The translations under genes and the position numbers were made by a program. The notes beneath the pieces were generated by a model, which was not told the origin of the DNA, searched no databases, and was given only the letters and a program-made list of their open reading frames with translations. A DNA stretch of 64,000 nucleotides from Rhizobiales bacterium CCH3-A5. Lineage in GTDB: Bacteria; Pseudomonadota; Alphaproteobacteria; Rhizobiales; Beijerinckiaceae. Position 1 is the stretch's first letter. The number at the start of each line of letters is the position of its first letter. The stretch lies in the NCBI GenBank assembly GCA_001556025.1, contig LSIB01000190.1:45001-109000 (forward strand), written 5' to 3'. This document shows, in pieces, positions 27,837 to 37,144 of this stretch.

Positions 27837-29030
27837 ATGATGAGCGAGCAAGACCCGAAGAAGCGCGGCTTCTTCTCAAGACTTTTCGGCATCGAGGATG
27901 AGCCGGCCAGACCGGCCGCGCCCGAGATGCCCGCATTAGCAGAACCGCCCGCCGCGCCGCCGCCGGAGCCCGAAGCCGAGGCGCTGATCGCGCCGGCCGT
28001 GCTGATCGGCGAGGCCGCGCCGCTGCCCATCGCGATCCCCGAGCCGGCCCCGATCCAGGCTCCGCCGGCGCTGTCGCCCACCGCCCTCCTCACGCCAGAG
28101 CCGAAACGGAGCTGGTGGCGCAGGCTGACCGAGGGATTGTCACGGACCTCATCGGCGCTGACCACCGGCATCACGGACATCTTCACCAAGCGCAGGCTCG
28201 ACGCCGGCACGCTGGAGGATCTCGAGGACATCCTGATCCAGGCCGATCTCGGGCTGCCGACCGCGGCGCGCGTCGCGAAAGCCGTCGGCGAAGGGCGCTA
28301 CGACCGGCAGATCGAGCCGGCCGAGGTCAAGGCGATCCTCGCCCGCGAGGTCGAGGCGATCCTGACGCCCGTCGCCGTGCCGCTGGCGATCGACGCCACG
28401 AAAAAACCGTTCGTGATGCTGATGGTCGGCGTCAATGGCTCGGGCAAGACCACCACGATCGGCAAGCTGGCGCAGAAGTTCCGCAATGAGGGCAGAAGCG
28501 TGATGCTTGCCGCCGGCGACACCTTTCGCGCCGCCGCGATCGAGCAGCTCAAGGTCTGGGGCGAGCGCACCAAAGCCGAGGTCGTCTCGCGCCAGCAGGG
28601 CGCGGACGCCTCGGGGCTGGCCTTCGAGGCGCTGCAGAAGGCGAAGGCCGCCGGTACCGACGTGCTGCTGATCGACACCGCCGGACGCCTGCAGAACAAG
28701 ACCGGGCTGATGGACGAACTCGCCAAGGTGGTTCGCGTCATCCGCAAGCTGGACCCGGACGCGCCTCATTGCGCGCTTTTGGTGCTCGACGCCACGGTAG
28801 GCCAGAACGCCTTGTCGCAGGTCGAGGCGTTCCAGCATACCGCCGGCATCACCGGGCTGGTCATGACCAAGCTCGACGGCACCGCGCGTGGCGGCATCCT
28901 TGTGGCGCTGGCGGCGAAATTCGGCCTGCCCGTGCATTTCATCGGCGTCGGCGAGGGCGTCGAGGATCTGGAGCCGTTCTCGGCCCAGGATTTCGCCCGG
29001 GCGGTTGCAGGACTGGGAGAAGCGGCGTGA
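27837..29030 (+). CDS. ftsY: Signal recognition particle receptor FtsY
   Basis: 397 residues. A Pro/Ala/Glu-rich A domain (about residues 20-85) precedes the NG domain. GTPase motifs: G1 GVNGSGKTTTIGKLA, insertion box, G3 DTAGRLQNKTGLMDEL, G4 TKLDGTARGG and the closing FIGVGEGVEDLEPF. It docks ribosome-SRP complexes at the inner membrane. Start ATG 27837, with a second ATG three bases later. Its stop overlaps the yciB GTG start. Confidence 0.97.
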   Translation: MMSEQDPKKRGFFSRLFGIEDEPARPAAPEMPALAEPPAAPPPEPEAEALIAPAVLIGEAAPLPIAIPEPAPIQAPPALSPTALLTPEPKRSWWRRLTEGLSRTSSALTTGITDIFTKRRLDAGTLEDLEDILIQADLGLPTAARVAKAVGEGRYDRQIEPAEVKAILAREVEAILTPVAVPLAIDATKKPFVMLMVGVNGSGKTTTIGKLAQKFRNEGRSVMLAAGDTFRAAAIEQLKVWGERTKAEVVSRQQGADASGLAFEALQKAKAAGTDVLLIDTAGRLQNKTGLMDELAKVVRVIRKLDPDAPHCALLVLDATVGQNALSQVEAFQHTAGITGLVMTKLDGTARGGILVALAAKFGLPVHFIGVGEGVEDLEPFSAQDFARAVAGLGEAA

Positions 29031-29644
29031 GCCAGGATACCGTCGAAACGCAAAAGCCCGGGATCAATCCCCTGCTCAAGCTCGCGCTCGAATTCGGGCC
29101 GCTGGCGCTGTTCTTCTTCGCCAATTCCTATGGCGACCGACTCTTCGGCGTGGCGCAGGACCGACGCATCTTCGTCGCGACCGGCATCTTCATGGTCGCC
29201 TCGCTGGTCGCTCTCGCCCTTTCGCGCGTTCTGATGGGCTATCTGCCGCGCATGGCGATCGTCAATGCGGTGGTGGTCAGCGTCTTCGGCGGGCTGACCA
29301 TCGCGCTCGACGACGCCTTCTTCATCAAGGTCAAGCCGACCATCGTGAATGCGCTCTTCGGCTGCGTCTTGCTGGGCGGCCTGTATTTCGGCCGCTCGTT
29401 GCTGGCGCTGGTGCTGGAGAGCGTGCTGCAGCTCGACGAGGCGGGCTGGCGCAAGCTGACCCTGCGCTGGGGCCTGTTCTTCTTCGTGCTGGCGGGGCTG
29501 AACGAGCTTGTCTGGCGCACGCAGACGCAGGATTTCTGGGTCGCCTTCAAGGTCTGGGGCGTGATGCCCCTGACCATGGCCTTCGCGCTCGCCCAGACCC
29601 CGTTGATCCTGAAGCACGAGATCAAGGCGAAGGCGGCGGAGTAG
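29027..29644 (+). CDS. yciB: Septation protein A / inner membrane protein YciB (IspZ)
   Basis: 205 residues from GTG 29027, which overlaps the ftsY TGA (GTGA); the overlap fixes the start. Five or six membrane segments, with the family blocks LLKLALEFGPLALFFFAN, TLRWGLFFFVLAGLNELVWR and WVAFKVWGVMPLTMAF. YciB proteins interact with cell-elongation and division machinery and affect envelope integrity. The ftsY-yciB pairing is common in Alphaproteobacteria. Confidence 0.95.
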   Translation: MSQDTVETQKPGINPLLKLALEFGPLALFFFANSYGDRLFGVAQDRRIFVATGIFMVASLVALALSRVLMGYLPRMAIVNAVVVSVFGGLTIALDDAFFIKVKPTIVNALFGCVLLGGLYFGRSLLALVLESVLQLDEAGWRKLTLRWGLFFFVLAGLNELVWRTQTQDFWVAFKVWGVMPLTMAFALAQTPLILKHEIKAKAAE

Positions 29645-29653
29645 AGGCGAAAC

Positions 29654-30439
29654 CTATTTCGCCGCCAGCCGGATCGCGCCGTCGAGCCGGATCGATGTCC
29701 CGTTCAGCATGTCGTTCTCGACGATGCTGCGCACCAGCGCCGCATACTCGGTCGCCTTGCCGAGCCGCGACGGGAACGGGATCGAAGCGCCGAGCGAGGC
29801 GCGCGAGTCCTCCGGCAAGCCGTCGAACATCGGCGTCTCGAACAGGCCGGGGAGGATCGTCATGACCCGGATACCGTAAGCCGCGAGTTCGCGCGCGATC
29901 GGCAGCGTCATGCCGACGACGCCGGCCTTCGATGCCGAATAGGAGGCCTGCCCGACCTGCCCGTCCTCGGCCGCCACGGACGCCGTGTTGACGATGACGC
30001 CGCGCCCGCCATCGGGCGTGACAGGCGCCAGCGCCGCCAGCGCCACTGCCGATTTGGCGATGATGCGGAAGGTGCCGGTGAGGTTGATCGCGACGCCTTT
30101 CTCGAAGGTGGCCATGTCATGGGCGATCAGCGCGCCAGTCTCGCGGTTTTTGCCGACGACGCGGCGTCCCGGCGCGATGCCGGCGCAGTTGACGACGATG
30201 CGCGCCACGCTATGGGCTGCGCGGGCCTTGGCCAGAGCCTCGTCGACCGAGGCGTCGCTGGTGACGTCGCAGGCGCAGAAGACCCCGCCGATCTCGGCCG
30301 CAACCGCGTCGCCGCGCGCGGCGTTGAGATCGAGCAGCGCGACCTTGACGCCATGGGAGGCGAGCATGCGCGCGGTCGCCTCGCCGAGGCCCGAAGCGCC
30401 GCCGGTGACGATGGCGGAGAGGGAGGAATCGAGCTTCAT
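29654..30439 (-). CDS. SDR family oxidoreductase, 3-hydroxyacyl-CoA dehydrogenase type
   Basis: 261 residues from ATG 30439, beginning MKLDSSLSAIVTGGASGLGE. SDR elements are TGGASGLG, DVTSD, VNCAGIAPG, Ser in VNTASVAAEDGQ and YSASK. The overall pattern (NRETGALIAHD, FETPMFDGLPED) is that of type II 3-hydroxyacyl-CoA dehydrogenases (HSD17B10-like) acting in beta-oxidation or isoleucine breakdown, with NAD. No beta-oxidation neighbours are present, so the substrate is inferred from family only. Confidence 0.87.
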   Translation of the reverse strand: MKLDSSLSAIVTGGASGLGEATARMLASHGVKVALLDLNAARGDAVAAEIGGVFCACDVTSDASVDEALAKARAAHSVARIVVNCAGIAPGRRVVGKNRETGALIAHDMATFEKGVAINLTGTFRIIAKSAVALAALAPVTPDGGRGVIVNTASVAAEDGQVGQASYSASKAGVVGMTLPIARELAAYGIRVMTILPGLFETPMFDGLPEDSRASLGASIPFPSRLGKATEYAALVRSIVENDMLNGTSIRLDGAIRLAAK

Positions 30440-30621
30440 CGGCGTGTCCCGTCGGTTATTGAATTGTCGCGTCCGGTTTAGAACCTCGGCCAGCGCGCTC
30501 CAAGCGGCATTCTTCGCCAGCCTCTTGTGCGGCTTCTCGGGCGGGGCCACATCTTTCGACATTGCGGGCAAGCCTGCGCGGCAGGATGATGCCGGCGAAG
30601 TGGGAGACGGGAGAGACGGGC

Positions 30622-30996
30622 ATGAGCGAAGGGTTCACCTCGCGCTTTACGGACGAGGAGATGGCCGCGATCCGCGCCACGCTTCGCGACGAGAAGCGCT
30701 TCGGCGAGACGTTCCTGGAGCGCCTGAAGCGGGTGGCGAAGCGCATTCCGTTCGCCGAGGACATGCTCGCCGCCTGGATCTGCACCCGCGATCCGGCGAC
30801 GCCGCGCCGCGTCCGGCTGACCTTGCTGGCGGCGCTCGGCTATTTCGTGCTGCCGCTCGACGCAATCCCTGACCTGATGCCGTTCCTCGGCTTCACGGAC
30901 GACGCAGCGGTTATCGCGGCTGCGCTCGCGGCGGTGGCGGGCTCGATCACGCCCGAGCATCGCGAAAAGGCGAGGCAGGCGATGGCGGAGCTTTGA
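30622..30996 (+). CDS. YkvA family protein (DUF1232)
   Basis: 124 residues from ATG 30622, preceded by a GGGAGA purine-rich site; ATGs at 30586 and 30589 are in frame but less likely. The DUF1232 core GYFVLPLDAIPDLMPFLGFTDD is complete. YkvA proteins are small, probably membrane-associated proteins of unknown function found across bacteria. Divergent from the SDR gene; converges on the quinone oxidoreductase gene with a 4-bp gap. Confidence 0.88.
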   Translation: MSEGFTSRFTDEEMAAIRATLRDEKRFGETFLERLKRVAKRIPFAEDMLAAWICTRDPATPRRVRLTLLAALGYFVLPLDAIPDLMPFLGFTDDAAVIAAALAAVAGSITPEHREKARQAMAEL

Positions 30997-31000
30997 TCCG

Positions 31001-31975
31001 TCAGATCGTCAGCACGATCTTGCCCTTGGCCTTGCGGTCTCCGATCAGCGCATAGCCTTCGGTCCAGCTCTCCAGCGGCACCCTCGCATGAACATGGGCG
31101 CGGATGCGGCCCGCCGCCGCCCAGCCCAGCAGGCGCTCCATATTGGCGCGATGCCCCGCCGGGTCGCGCCTGACGAACTCGCCCCAGAACACGCCGCGCA
31201 GGTCGCAGCTCTTGAGCAGCAGCAGGTTGAGCGGGATTTTCGGGATCGCCCCGCCGGCGAAGCCGACCACGAGACAGCGCCCCTCCCAGGCCATGGCGCG
31301 CAGGGCCGGCTCCGCAAGATCGCCGCCGACCGTGTCGTAGAGCACGTCGACGCCGCGATCGCCGGTCAGGCGGCGCAGGCCGGCCTTCACATCCTCGGCC
31401 GTATAGTCGAGCCCGTCCTGCGCGCCGTGCTCGTGAGCGAGCGCCAGCTTGTCGGGCGCGGAGGCGCAGGCGATGACATGCGCGCCGAGCAGCGCGCCGA
31501 TCTCGACCGCTGCCAGCCCCGCCCCGCCGGCCGCACCCAGGATGGCCAGACTTTCCCCGCCCTTGAGCCCGGCGCGCTGGATCAGCCCGTGCATCGCCGT
31601 GCCATAGGTCACGAAGAGACCGGCCGCCTGCGCATCGTCGAGGGCATCCGGCACCCGCACGATCGCGTCGGTCGGGACGACGACCTTCCCGCGCGCAGCG
31701 CCGTATCCGAGCCAGGCGGCGACGCGCTCGCCGACGCGCCAGCCGGTGACGCCCTCGCCCAGCGCAGAGATCGTGCCGGCGCATTCGGCCGACGGCGAGA
31801 AGGGCAGCGCCGGCTTGGTCTGGTAGCGGTTCTGGATGATCAGCGTGTCGAAGAAGTTCAGCGCCGCCGCCGTCACCGTGACGACGACCTCGCCCGGCCC
31901 CGCGACCGGATCGGGCAGGTCTCGGATGACCAGCGTCTCGGCCGGTCCATGATGCTCGCAAAGCAGCGCCTTCAT
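31001..31975 (-). CDS. NADPH:quinone oxidoreductase family protein
   Basis: 324 residues from ATG 31975. Zinc-free MDR of the quinone oxidoreductase type: N-terminal MKALLCEHHGPAETLVIRDL, GVTGWRVGERVAAW, and the NADPH site ILGAAGGAGLAAVEIGALLG; no Cys-rich structural zinc lobe. Such enzymes reduce quinones or acrylyl-type substrates. It starts 7 bp after the ECF sigma-factor stop on the same strand, so both are likely cotranscribed and this may be part of the sigma factor's own unit. Confidence 0.88.
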   Translation of the reverse strand: MKALLCEHHGPAETLVIRDLPDPVAGPGEVVVTVTAAALNFFDTLIIQNRYQTKPALPFSPSAECAGTISALGEGVTGWRVGERVAAWLGYGAARGKVVVPTDAIVRVPDALDDAQAAGLFVTYGTAMHGLIQRAGLKGGESLAILGAAGGAGLAAVEIGALLGAHVIACASAPDKLALAHEHGAQDGLDYTAEDVKAGLRRLTGDRGVDVLYDTVGGDLAEPALRAMAWEGRCLVVGFAGGAIPKIPLNLLLLKSCDLRGVFWGEFVRRDPAGHRANMERLLGWAAAGRIRAHVHARVPLESWTEGYALIGDRKAKGKIVLTI

Positions 31976-31982
31976 CTGATCC

Positions 31983-32549
31983 TCACCCCGCCTCGACCAC
32001 GCCATCGGCCTCGAGCGCACGCCTGAGCCGCGTGAAGGCCAGTCTGATCCGCGATTTCACAGTGCCGAGCGGCAGGCCCGTGCGGGAAGCGACCTCGGCA
32101 TGGGACAGGCCGTCGAAGAAGGCGAGGCGCACCAGCCGCAACTGCTCCTCCGGCAGGCTTTCGAGCGCGAAGCGAAGCGCCTCCTCGCGCTGCTGGGCGT
32201 CCATCAGCCGGTCGGGCTCGGCCTGGGGCGCCGGATGCAGGATCGGATCCTCGGGGTCGATCCTGTCGGAGCGGTCGCGCCGCGCCAGATCGATGCGGCG
32301 GTTGCGCGCGATCCGGTAGAGCCAGGTCGAGACCGAGGATTTCGCCGGGTCGAACAGATCGGCCTTGCGCCAGAGCGTCGAGAGCGTGTCCTGCACCACC
32401 TCCTCGGCCAGCGCGGCGTCGCAGCCCTGCCGCAGCAGGAAACCGTTCAGACGCGGCCCGAAATGGTCGAAAAGGACGGTGAAGGCGGCCCGGTCGCGCC
32501 GGTCGGCCACCGCCCGGACGAGGGCCGTAAAATCGGGCGGCGACGTCAC
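31983..32549 (-). CDS. ECF family RNA polymerase sigma factor
   Basis: 188 residues from GTG 32549. Region 2 reads AEEVVQDTLSTLWRKADLFD and SVSTWLYRIARNRRIDLARR; region 4 reads LPEEQLRLVRLAFFDGLSHAEVASRTGLPLGTVKSRI shortened to its helix-turn-helix. It resembles the oxidative-stress RpoE/SigK-like alphaproteobacterial ECF groups. The usual adjacent zinc anti-sigma gene (ChrR-like) is absent: the next gene is an oxidoreductase and the upstream one is divergent. Its anti-sigma may be elsewhere or control may differ. Confidence 0.92.
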   Translation of the reverse strand: MTSPPDFTALVRAVADRRDRAAFTVLFDHFGPRLNGFLLRQGCDAALAEEVVQDTLSTLWRKADLFDPAKSSVSTWLYRIARNRRIDLARRDRSDRIDPEDPILHPAPQAEPDRLMDAQQREEALRFALESLPEEQLRLVRLAFFDGLSHAEVASRTGLPLGTVKSRIRLAFTRLRRALEADGVVEAG

Positions 32550-32867
32550 GCGGCCCGTCCTGGCGAAACCGGCCTATGGCGCCAAGCAATTCCGTCTTCC
32601 GCCCGCACCCGGCCTCTGTCCGTCATCTGTCCTGCCGCCACCCCGACCCGGGCGTCGCGCCGACGCTCCGCCGGCTTTTCCGCCACGGCGCTGTTGTGGC
32701 ATGCTGCGGCGGCGAACGGAACCGGGCCGGCGGCAGCCTCATTCGCATTTTCGCCAGGATCGTGACATTCTATGCGTCGCATTAAGGGTCCTGTCGCCGC
32801 GCCTGCCGGACGGCAATCGTCCGGCGGTCAAGGCGACGTTAAGATTTCTGCTGATTGATGGCGGTCG
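32550..32867. other. Divergent intergenic region between the ECF sigma gene and the IalB-like gene
   Basis: 318 bp with no supportable gene. Near the plus-strand gene there is a perfect hairpin: GCCGGACG (32805-32812), loop GCAAT, CGTCCGGC (32818-32825), not followed by a T tract, so it probably lies in the 5' leader rather than acting as a terminator. I could not place an ECF-type promoter with confidence. Confidence 0.55.
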
Positions 32868-33437
32868 ATGATTCCACGTTTTGCTCCCACCGCCATCCGG
32901 CTTCCCCATCTCGCGCTCGCGCTGGTAGCCGTCTTCGCCGCCGGTGAGGCCGCCGCACAGGCGCGCGGCGCGGCATCGGCCGCCGGGGCCGCGCAGGCCC
33001 AGGCGCTGCTGCTGGAGACCGCCGGCAAATGGCAGGCTTTCTCCTCGCAGCAGGGCCGCAGCAAGATCTGCTACGCCCTGTCCAAGGCGGAAACCCGCTC
33101 GCCCGCCAACCTCAAGGATGTCGAAGGCCTGCTCTTCGTCTCCAGCCGCCCCTCGGAAGGCGTCCGCAACGAGATCAGCCTCGTGATGAATTTCGACGTC
33201 AAGGAGGATGTCGAACATCAGGCGCTGATCGGCGACGAGCGCTTCGCAATGGTCGCCAAGGGCAAGCACATGTTCCTGAAGAACCCCGCCGAGGAGCCGC
33301 GCATGCTCGATGCGCTGCGCAGGGGCGCCGGCCTCGAGATCAAAGCGACCTCGAAGCGCGGCAACGCCACCAGCGACAAATACTCGCTCGCCGGGCTGAC
33401 GCAGGTGGTGAAGCGCGCCGAGGATGCCTGCAAGTAA
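32868..33437 (+). CDS. Invasion-associated locus B (IalB)-like secreted protein
   Basis: 189 residues with an N-terminal signal segment (IRLPHLALALVAVFAAGEAAAQ). The mature part follows the IalB pattern: ICYALSKAETRSP, LLFVSSRPSEGVRNEISLVMNF, and the ending KRGNATSDKYSLAGL with a final Cys-containing helix (RAEDACK). The two cysteines could form one disulfide. IalB is needed for erythrocyte invasion by Bartonella, but homologues are widespread in free-living Hyphomicrobiales, where the role is unknown. Confidence 0.83.
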   Translation: MIPRFAPTAIRLPHLALALVAVFAAGEAAAQARGAASAAGAAQAQALLLETAGKWQAFSSQQGRSKICYALSKAETRSPANLKDVEGLLFVSSRPSEGVRNEISLVMNFDVKEDVEHQALIGDERFAMVAKGKHMFLKNPAEEPRMLDALRRGAGLEIKATSKRGNATSDKYSLAGLTQVVKRAEDACK

Positions 33438-33533
33438 GGGCTTGCACTGGCCGATTTCGCCAGCAGCAGCAGTCGTGCTATGAGCCGGGCTTGAAACGGC
33501 GGCGCGCCACGCCCGAGCCCAGCCAGAGTTCCA

Positions 33534-34754
33534 ATGACCACGACCCTCCTCGCCCCTGCCGCGCCAGCGGCTGAAGCTGTTTCGCCACGAAAGCTCTCGC
33601 TGGTCGGACGCACGCGCGCTGGCCTCAGCGAGGCGCTGGCCGAGATCGGCGTGCCGGAAAAGGAGCGGCGCATGCGCGTCGGCCAGCTCTGGAACTGGAT
33701 CTATCATTACGGCGTGCGCGACTTTGGCGCGATGACGACGATCGGCAAGGGCCTGCGCGGCACTCTCGCCGAGCGCTTCACGCTGCATCTGCCGGAGGTC
33801 ACCGCGGAGCAGGTTTCGACGGACGGCACCCGCAAATGGCTGCTGCGCATGGCCCCGACCAGCCCGCGCGACCGGGGCGCCGAGATCGAATGCGTCTACA
33901 TCCCCGAGGTCGACCGCGGCACGCTCTGCGTCTCCAGCCAGGTCGGCTGCACGCTGACCTGCACCTTCTGCCACACCGGCACGCAGCGCCTCGTCCGCAA
34001 CCTCACCACCGAGGAGATCGTCGCCCAGTTGATGGTGGCGCGAGACCGGCTCGGCGATTTTCCGGGCCGCAGCGCGCCGGGCGGCGCCTTCGTGCCCAAT
34101 GATGGCGGCCGTTTCGTCTCCAACATCGTCTTCATGGGCATGGGCGAGCCGCTGTACAATTTCGACGGCGTCCGCGACGCCATCGACGTGATCTCCGATA
34201 ATGAGGGGCTTTCGCTCGGCCGCCGCCGCATCACGGTCTCGACCTCGGGCGTAGTGCCGCAGATCGGCCCGCTCGGCGACGCGATGGGCACGATGCTGGC
34301 GATCTCGCTGCATGCCGTGCGCGACGATCTGCGCGACGAACTCGTGCCACTGAACAAGAAGTATCCCATCGCGGAGCTGATGGAGGCGTGCCGGACCTAT
34401 CCTGGGCTGACCAACGCCAAGCGCATCACCTTCGAATACGTCATGCTCAAGGGCGTCAACGACTCGGACGCCGAGGCGCGCGATCTGGTGCGGCTGCTCA
34501 AGGGCATCCCCGCCAAGATCAACCTGATCCCGTTCAACCCCTGGCCCGGCACGAAATACGAGTGCTCGGACTGGGACCGGATCGAGCGCTTCTCCGAGAT
34601 CGTCTTCCGTGCGGGTTATGCCTCGCCTGTACGCACGCCGCGCGGCCGCGACATCCTCGCCGCCTGCGGCCAGCTCAAGAGCGAGACCGAAAAGCTTTCG
34701 GCCCGCGCCCGGCTGATGCTGGATGAGGCCGACGCCGCGGCACGGGTCGGCTGA
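33534..34754 (+). CDS. rlmN: Dual-specificity 23S rRNA/tRNA adenine-C2 methyltransferase RlmN
   Basis: 406 residues. Radical SAM cluster ligands C139, C143 and C146 in [14 protein letters not shown]; other blocks are [48 protein letters not shown], and the C-terminal [15 protein letters not shown] containing the methyl-carrier Cys. It methylates C2 of A2503 in 23S rRNA and A37 in some tRNAs. Ends 5 bp before the next membrane-protein gene. Confidence 0.97.
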   Translation: MTTTLLAPAAPAAEAVSPRKLSLVGRTRAGLSEALAEIGVPEKERRMRVGQLWNWIYHYGVRDFGAMTTIGKGLRGTLAERFTLHLPEVTAEQVSTDGTRKWLLRMAPTSPRDRGAEIECVYIPEVDRGTLCVSSQVGCTLTCTFCHTGTQRLVRNLTTEEIVAQLMVARDRLGDFPGRSAPGGAFVPNDGGRFVSNIVFMGMGEPLYNFDGVRDAIDVISDNEGLSLGRRRITVSTSGVVPQIGPLGDAMGTMLAISLHAVRDDLRDELVPLNKKYPIAELMEACRTYPGLTNAKRITFEYVMLKGVNDSDAEARDLVRLLKGIPAKINLIPFNPWPGTKYECSDWDRIERFSEIVFRAGYASPVRTPRGRDILAACGQLKSETEKLSARARLMLDEADAAARVG

Positions 34755-34759
34755 TCCCG

Positions 34760-35251
34760 ATGCTGCGCTGGCTGCTGCTGATCCCGTTTGCCCTGCTCGT
34801 CGCCATGGGCGCGGGCGTGTTCGCCATGATGGTCGCGAGCGTCGCCTCCGCCGAGATCGCACTCCTGATCGGCGGCGGCTTCGAGCGGCTGCTGGACGCC
34901 CTGTTCGGGCTGGCCGAAAGCGGCGTCGATCCGGGGCCGGCGGCGGCCGCCGCCTTCAGCCTGATCGGCCGGCTGGGGCTCGCAATCATCGTCGCGCCGG
35001 TGGTGCTGGTTGCGATTTTCAGCGAATTGTTTCGTCTGCGCAGCGGCCTCATCCAGAGCGGGTTGACCGGGGCGCTGGCCACGCTCCTGCCGCTGGCCAT
35101 GCTGCAGCTCTCGCGCGCCCCGACGGAAGCCGAGACGCGGATCATCGGCGCGCTGTTCCTGGTCGGGGCCGCGACGGGGTTTGTGTATTGGCTGATCGCG
35201 GGGCGTGGGGCTGGCGGAGAACGGCCGACCACGGCCCGAGCGGCAAACTAA
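34760..35251 (+). CDS. Hypothetical membrane protein
   Basis: 163 residues from ATG 34760, five bases after rlmN. Four predicted membrane segments (LLLIPFALLVAMGAGVFAMM, LGLAIIVAPVVLVAIF, LTGALATLLPLAMLQL and IIGALFLVGAATGFVYWLIA), a short polar loop FGLAESGVDPG, and a polar tail. I recognise no named family. Likely cotranscribed with rlmN. Its TAA stop overlaps the convergent ggt stop. Confidence 0.72.
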   Translation: MLRWLLLIPFALLVAMGAGVFAMMVASVASAEIALLIGGGFERLLDALFGLAESGVDPGPAAAAAFSLIGRLGLAIIVAPVVLVAIFSELFRLRSGLIQSGLTGALATLLPLAMLQLSRAPTEAETRIIGALFLVGAATGFVYWLIAGRGAGGERPTTARAAN

Positions 35252-37002
35252 TCCCCCACCGCCACGCCCTCTCTTCTCCCGTCCGCCCCGCCGACAAACC
35301 CTTCCGGCGTCTTGACGATCGCCTGGATGCCCGAGGTCATCTCGAGCAGCCGGACCTCGTGACCCTTGGCTTCAAGCGCCACTTTCCAACCTTCGGCCTC
35401 CGTGCCCTTCTCCAGCTCGGTCGGGCCGTTGCGGCTGCCGACATTGGCGAGATCGACCGCCTGCTGCGGGTCCAGCTTCCAGTCGAGCAGCGCGACCAGC
35501 GTTTTCGTAACGTAACCGATGATCTGGCTGCCGCCGGGCGAGCCGACGACGGCGTAGAGCCGCCCGAAGGCGTCGAAGACGAGCGTCGGGGCCATCGAGG
35601 AGCGCGGCCGCTTGCCGGCCTCGACGCGGTTGGCGACCGGCTTACCGTCCTCCTCCGGCAGGAAGGAGAAATCGGTCAGCTCGTTGTTGAGCAGGAAGCC
35701 GCCCGCCGTCATCAGCCTTGCGCCAAAGCCGTCCTCGATCGTCGTCGTCATCGAGACCGCGTTGCCGGCCTCGTCGATAACCGAGATATGGCTGGTGCCG
35801 TTCTCGACGCCGTCGGAGGGCGCGAGCAGCAGCGCGCGCTTGTTGGGCGGCTCGCCCGCTTTCGCCCGGCCCATCGACCTGTCGAGACTGACCAGAGAGG
35901 CCCGGCCACGCACATAATCCCGGTCGATCAGCCCGATGGCAGGCACATTGATGAAGGCCGGATCGGCGAGATAGAGCGCCCGGTCGGCGAAAGCCAGCCG
36001 TCCGGCCTCGCTGAGCCAATGCGCGGCCTCCGGCCCCGGACCAAGGCGGGCCATGTTGTGGGTCTCCAGAATGCCGAGCATCTGCTGCACCGCGACCGCG
36101 CCCGAACTCGGCGGCCCCATGCCGCAGATGCGCCAGACGCGATAGGCCCCGCAGACCGGCGCGCGCTCGACGACGCGGTAGCCGGCGAAATCGGCCAGCG
36201 TCATGTCGCCGGGATTGCTCGCGTGCCCGGTCACGGTCGCGACGATGTCCTGCGCGATCGGGCCCTCGTAGAACGCGTTTGCGCCGCGCTCGGCGAGCGC
36301 ACGCAGCGTCGCGGCGAAGGCGGGGTTCTTGAGCACCGTCCCCACCGCTTTGGCCTTGCCGTCGGGTTCGTAGAAATAGGAGGCGGCGCGTGGGTCGCTT
36401 TTCAGCGCCGTCTCGCCCGACAAGAGGCCGTTCAGCCGAGGCGAGATCGCAAAACCCTGCTCGGCCAGCGCGATGGCCGGCGCGATCACGTCGCGCCACG
36501 CCAGCTTGCCCCAGCGCCGATGCGCCTCCTCCAGCAGCCTTACCGTGCCCGGAACGCCGACCGAGAGCCCGCCGACGACGGCCTGGCGAAACGCGATCGG
36601 CTTGCCGTCCGCACCCATGAAGCGGGTCGACTTGGCTGCGGCGGGGGCGGTCTCTCGCCCGTCCAGCGTGACGACCTCTCGCCTGGCCTCGTCCCAATGC
36701 ACAAAGAACGCCCCGCCCCCGACGCCGGAGCTTTGCGGCTCAACCAGATTGAGCACGAGCTGGATCGTGATCGCCGCATCGACCGCGCTGCCGCCGGCGC
36801 GAAGAATCTCGCGACCGGCGCTGGCCGCGAGCGGATTGGCGGCGGCGACCATGTGGCGTTGCGCCGCGCCGGCGACTTTTGCGACACGCCCGGTGGCGGC
36901 TTCCGGGGCAGGCGCGAGCGTCTGGGCGCTTGAGGCGCCTGCGGCAAGCCCAAGGCCAAACAGCGCTCCAGCGATGCGACACGTCAACATCCGGCGGTTC
37001 AT
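35248..37002 (-). CDS. ggt: Gamma-glutamyltransferase
   Basis: 584 residues with a signal peptide (MNRRMLTCRIAGALFGLGLAAGASSAQ by composition). The autoproteolysis site is present: the small subunit should begin at the Thr in GTSHISVIDEAGN, and the downstream FLLNNELTDFSF and PRSSMAPTLVF blocks are typical. Periplasmic Ggt cleaves glutathione and other gamma-glutamyl compounds. Complete length for a heterodimeric precursor. Converges on the upstream membrane-protein gene through a four-base overlap. Confidence 0.95.
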   Translation of the reverse strand: MNRRMLTCRIAGALFGLGLAAGASSAQTLAPAPEAATGRVAKVAGAAQRHMVAAANPLAASAGREILRAGGSAVDAAITIQLVLNLVEPQSSGVGGGAFFVHWDEARREVVTLDGRETAPAAAKSTRFMGADGKPIAFRQAVVGGLSVGVPGTVRLLEEAHRRWGKLAWRDVIAPAIALAEQGFAISPRLNGLLSGETALKSDPRAASYFYEPDGKAKAVGTVLKNPAFAATLRALAERGANAFYEGPIAQDIVATVTGHASNPGDMTLADFAGYRVVERAPVCGAYRVWRICGMGPPSSGAVAVQQMLGILETHNMARLGPGPEAAHWLSEAGRLAFADRALYLADPAFINVPAIGLIDRDYVRGRASLVSLDRSMGRAKAGEPPNKRALLLAPSDGVENGTSHISVIDEAGNAVSMTTTIEDGFGARLMTAGGFLLNNELTDFSFLPEEDGKPVANRVEAGKRPRSSMAPTLVFDAFGRLYAVVGSPGGSQIIGYVTKTLVALLDWKLDPQQAVDLANVGSRNGPTELEKGTEAEGWKVALEAKGHEVRLLEMTSGIQAIVKTPEGFVGGADGRREGVAVGD

Positions 37003-37144
37003 GATCGACCTCCTCGTCAGCGCAGCACACTAGCGCGCCAGCGTCGTCTCGCGCCATCGCGCGCCATGTCTTGGAGCCGTGAAGAGGCGGCGCTAAGGTC
37101 GCCCCGCATCCGGCTGCGGGTGCCGCGCTCGAAGAGGCCTGCCG

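Noticed and set aside
34723..36933. Long plus-strand open frame across ggt
   Set aside because: Antisense shadow of a complete gamma-glutamyltransferase with an intact processing site.
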